A stretch of 34,790 nucleotides of DNA from Roseburia sp. (lineage in GTDB: Bacteria; Bacillota; Clostridia; Lachnospirales; Lachnospiraceae): NCBI GenBank assembly GCA_014804775.1, contig JAAUZB010000021.1, positions 35,014-69,803 on the forward strand, written 5' to 3'. The notes beneath the pieces were generated by a model. The model worked only from the letters and a program-made list of their open reading frames with translations, made no database searches and was not told the origin of the DNA. The translations under genes and the position numbers were made by a program. Shown one piece after another: positions 28,090-34,790 of the stretch; position 1 is the stretch's first letter; every line of letters starts with the position of its first letter.

Positions 28090-28126
28090 ATCAGAAAGGT
28101 CTATAATGCATTCTATTAAGATATAT

Positions 28127-28200
<74 letters not shown>

Positions 28201-28249
28201 CTACAGAAAGCAGTTACGGATACATTGTTCACTGCTTACCTATAAAAAC

Positions 28250-28294
28250 GAACCACTTGGTGGAAAGCTATTTACATCAAGGGTTCTTTTTTTT
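28250..28294 (+). terminator. Terminator after tRNA-fMet
   Basis: GAACCACTTG...CAAGGGTTC followed by T run. Confidence 0.7.
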
Positions 28295-28330
28295 ATACTA
28301 ATCCTACACATTATGAAACGAGGTTATGAA

Positions 28331-29587
28331 ATGGCAGAGAATACAGCAACAGATAAGCAGACAGCGAATCCGCTCTGGACTAAAAATTTCACGATCATCA
28401 CAGCTGGAACTGTGGTATCCATGCTTGGAAATGCTATTGCAGGCTTTGCGCTGGGATTGTTGGTGCTTGATTATACAGGCTCCACCTTCCTGTATGCGCT
28501 TTACATGGTAATGTACAATGCACCAAAGGTAATCGCGCCGACACTGGCAGGTCCTTTTTTGGACAAGTTTTCGAGGAGAAAAACAATATACACGCTGGAC
28601 TTTACCAGCGCAGCATTGTACGGTATTTTTGCATGGCTGATCGTGAGCGGATATTTCAACTATGGATTTCTGATTATGGGATGCCTGTTGCTGGGGACGA
28701 TTGACAGTATTTATCAGGTGGCGTATGACAGCTTTTATCCCATGCTGATCTCAGAGGGAAATTATACGAAAGCATATTCGATTCAAAGCACGCTGGAGAG
28801 TCTTACCGTATTTATGGTTCCGGTGTCGGCATTCCTTTATAATATGGTAGGAATAGCACCGCTTTTTTTGATCAATATGGTAAGTTTTTTCATCGCGGCT
28901 GTGATGGAAACACAGATTAAGAAAGAGGAAACATATGTAAAAGCGGAAGAAGAAAGCTTCGGTCTGGCGCAGTATAAAAAAACTTTTGTGGAGGGTGTCA
29001 GTTACTTAAGGCAGGAGCGCGGTCTAATGATCATTACACTGTATTTTATGGTATCTATGTTTGTCAGCGGAGCTTTTTCCACGATTGTGCTGCCGTATTT
29101 CAAAATGAATTTCGACAACGGTGAGTACATCTATATATTTACTATGGGATGGACGATGGTGGGAAGACTGTTGGGCGGAGCGATTCACTATAAAATCCAT
29201 TACCCGACGCAAAAGAAATTTGCGATTGCACTGACCGTATATATTACATTATCGCTGATAGACGGCTTTTTGCTATATCTTCCGCTCGGTATTATGGTGG
29301 TATTCTGCTTTGCGGAGGGCATTCTGGGTGTGACTTCCTATAATATTCGAATTTCAGCGACTCAGAGTTACGTACCCGATGAGCGGAAAGGGCGCTTTAA
29401 CGGAATCTTCCAGATGGCGACGACACTGGGACTTTTAGCCGGGCAGTTTCTCTCCGGACTGTTGACCGTGTTCGTACCGGAGCGGGCGGTGGTCAGCGGG
29501 TTTATGGCATTGAACTTAATTGCTGCGATTGCTCTTATGGGCGGAAACCGCAAGTATGTAAAAGAGATCTACAACCGGCAGGCATAG
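28331..29587 (+). CDS. MFS transporter
   Basis: About 12 hydrophobic segments, FLDKFSRRKTIY loop motif; start MAENTATD. Confidence 0.88.
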   Translation: MAENTATDKQTANPLWTKNFTIITAGTVVSMLGNAIAGFALGLLVLDYTGSTFLYALYMVMYNAPKVIAPTLAGPFLDKFSRRKTIYTLDFTSAALYGIFAWLIVSGYFNYGFLIMGCLLLGTIDSIYQVAYDSFYPMLISEGNYTKAYSIQSTLESLTVFMVPVSAFLYNMVGIAPLFLINMVSFFIAAVMETQIKKEETYVKAEEESFGLAQYKKTFVEGVSYLRQERGLMIITLYFMVSMFVSGAFSTIVLPYFKMNFDNGEYIYIFTMGWTMVGRLLGGAIHYKIHYPTQKKFAIALTVYITLSLIDGFLLYLPLGIMVVFCFAEGILGVTSYNIRISATQSYVPDERKGRFNGIFQMATTLGLLAGQFLSGLLTVFVPERAVVSGFMALNLIAAIALMGGNRKYVKEIYNRQA

Positions 29588-29662
29588 TTATAGAAAGCAT
29601 TCTTCTCACGGAAAATCTGTGATATAATCAAAAAAGGATAATGCAGAAAGAGAGGAAATGTA

Positions 29663-30385
29663 ATGACGAATATAGAAAAGTTTATACAGATGGTAAAAGA
29701 ATCTGATAATATTGTATTTTTCGGTGGAGCAGGGGTGTCCACGGAGAGCGGTATTCCCGATTTCCGCAGTGTGGACGGACTGTATCATCAGAAATACGAC
29801 GATCCGCCGGAGACAATATTGAGCCATTCCTTCTATATAAAAGAGAAAGAGAAATTCTACCGTTTCTACCGGGACAAAATGCTCTGTCTTACCGCGAAGC
29901 CGAATATTACTCATATTAAGCTTGCCGAGCTTGAGACTGCGGGAAAGGTGAAAGCGGTCGTTACACAGAATATTGACGGGTTACATCAGCTGGCGGGAAG
30001 CAAGAATGTGTTAGAGCTTCACGGCAGTGTGCACCGAAATTACTGTGAAAAGTGTGGGAAAGGATTTGATGCGGAATATATATTAAATTCATCCACAGAA
30101 GTGCCGCTTTGCGATAAGTGTGCTGGCAGCATTAAACCGGATGTTGTGTTATATGAGGAAGGATTAGATTCCCAGACGATCAGGGATGCCATATTCTATA
30201 TTTCGCATGCGGACATGCTTATCATAGGCGGAACTTCTCTGGCGGTATATCCTGCGGCAGGACTGATTGATTATTACACGGGGAATAAACTGGTTCTCAT
30301 CAACAAATCCACGACGCCGATGGACGGCAGGGCAGATCTGCTGATCCAGGCAGGGCTTGGGGAAGTATTTGAACAGATTCAGTGA
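29663..30385 (+). CDS. NAD-dependent protein deacylase, Sir2 family
   Basis: FFGGAGVSTESGIPDFRS, TQNIDGLHQLAG, LHGSVHRNYCEKC...CDKC. Confidence 0.95.
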   Translation: MTNIEKFIQMVKESDNIVFFGGAGVSTESGIPDFRSVDGLYHQKYDDPPETILSHSFYIKEKEKFYRFYRDKMLCLTAKPNITHIKLAELETAGKVKAVVTQNIDGLHQLAGSKNVLELHGSVHRNYCEKCGKGFDAEYILNSSTEVPLCDKCAGSIKPDVVLYEEGLDSQTIRDAIFYISHADMLIIGGTSLAVYPAAGLIDYYTGNKLVLINKSTTPMDGRADLLIQAGLGEVFEQIQ

Positions 30386-30423
30386 TTGCCTGTGTGCAAA
30401 ATCGTTCCAGTATGGAGGTAGAC

Positions 30424-30624
30424 ATGGATAAATATGAGGTAGGCGACGTTGTACGTCTGAAAAAAAAACATCCCTGCGGCAGCAGTGAGTGGGAGGTACT
30501 GCGTGTAGGAGCAGATTTCCGGTTGAAATGTATGGGATGTGGTCATCAGATTATGATCGCCAGAAAGCTTGTGGAGAAGAACACAAAAGAAATCAAAAAG
30601 CGAACGGAAGACAGAAGGGAATAG
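30424..30624 (+). CDS. DUF951 family small protein
   Basis: YEVGDVVRLKKKHPCGSSEWEVLRVGADFRLKCMGCGHQIMIAR. Confidence 0.88.
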   Translation: MDKYEVGDVVRLKKKHPCGSSEWEVLRVGADFRLKCMGCGHQIMIARKLVEKNTKEIKKRTEDRRE

Positions 30625-30638
30625 GATGATACAGATGG

Positions 30639-30670
30639 CATCCGGGTCATATGACCCGGATGTTTTTTTT
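30639..30670 (+). terminator. Intrinsic terminator
   Basis: CATCCGGGTCATATGACCCGGATG then TTTTTTTT. Confidence 0.92.
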
Positions 30671-30969
30671 GTGCTCAAATTTCTGGCGGCATGGTGCCTG
30701 CTAAATGAGAATTATATACCTATGAAAAGATTATGTGTAGTTAATATATAGATTTACCAAAAACGGAATCTTTTAAATAAGTCAAAATATGGAAATTAAC
30801 AATCAAAAAATGCGCAAAAAAATACAGGTTCGTCATTGTGTATAAAAAGAAATGAAAAATACTAGGATATTTGCCAATTGTGTGGTGCCCGAATTATGAG
30901 ATATAATAAAGATACTGAACAAGCGGTTGCGCATAGTTGTAGTAATGTGCGTGAACGGATCAAATTTAA

Positions 30970-34790
<3,821 letters not shown>

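Overview
Low-GC Firmicutes chromosome segment, most like Lachnospiraceae/Clostridia from gene content and order (inference). It is mostly ordinary core genome: pepT, glgB, trmB, a D-Ala-D-Ala carboxypeptidase, a decarboxylase-gmk-yaaR-holB-ricT-trmN6-lgt-rsmI run, an ECF sigma/ABC exporter operon, spmA/spmB, cysK, sir2, tRNA-Lys(CTT) and initiator tRNA-fMet. The right edge carries a large, truncated secreted GH53 galactanase with InlB-type repeats that the ORF track omits because it has no stop inside the window. Most notable items: (1) an unlisted 30-aa hydrophobic ORF at 3240-3332 (-) with the features of a type I holin-like toxin, an opposing promoter and terminator for an antisense RNA, and complementary 5'/3' mRNA ends; (2) an AbiEi-like antitoxin paired with an AbiEii-like protein whose nucleotidyltransferase motifs look eroded; (3) a 38-bp near-perfect palindrome abutting the carboxypeptidase promoter; (4) two TGATATCA palindromes 11 bp apart over the promoter of an SPFH gene followed by a ribbon-helix-helix ORF. 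No CRISPR array, transposase or phage module was recognised. All calls come from reading the sequence by eye; no searches or folding programs were run.
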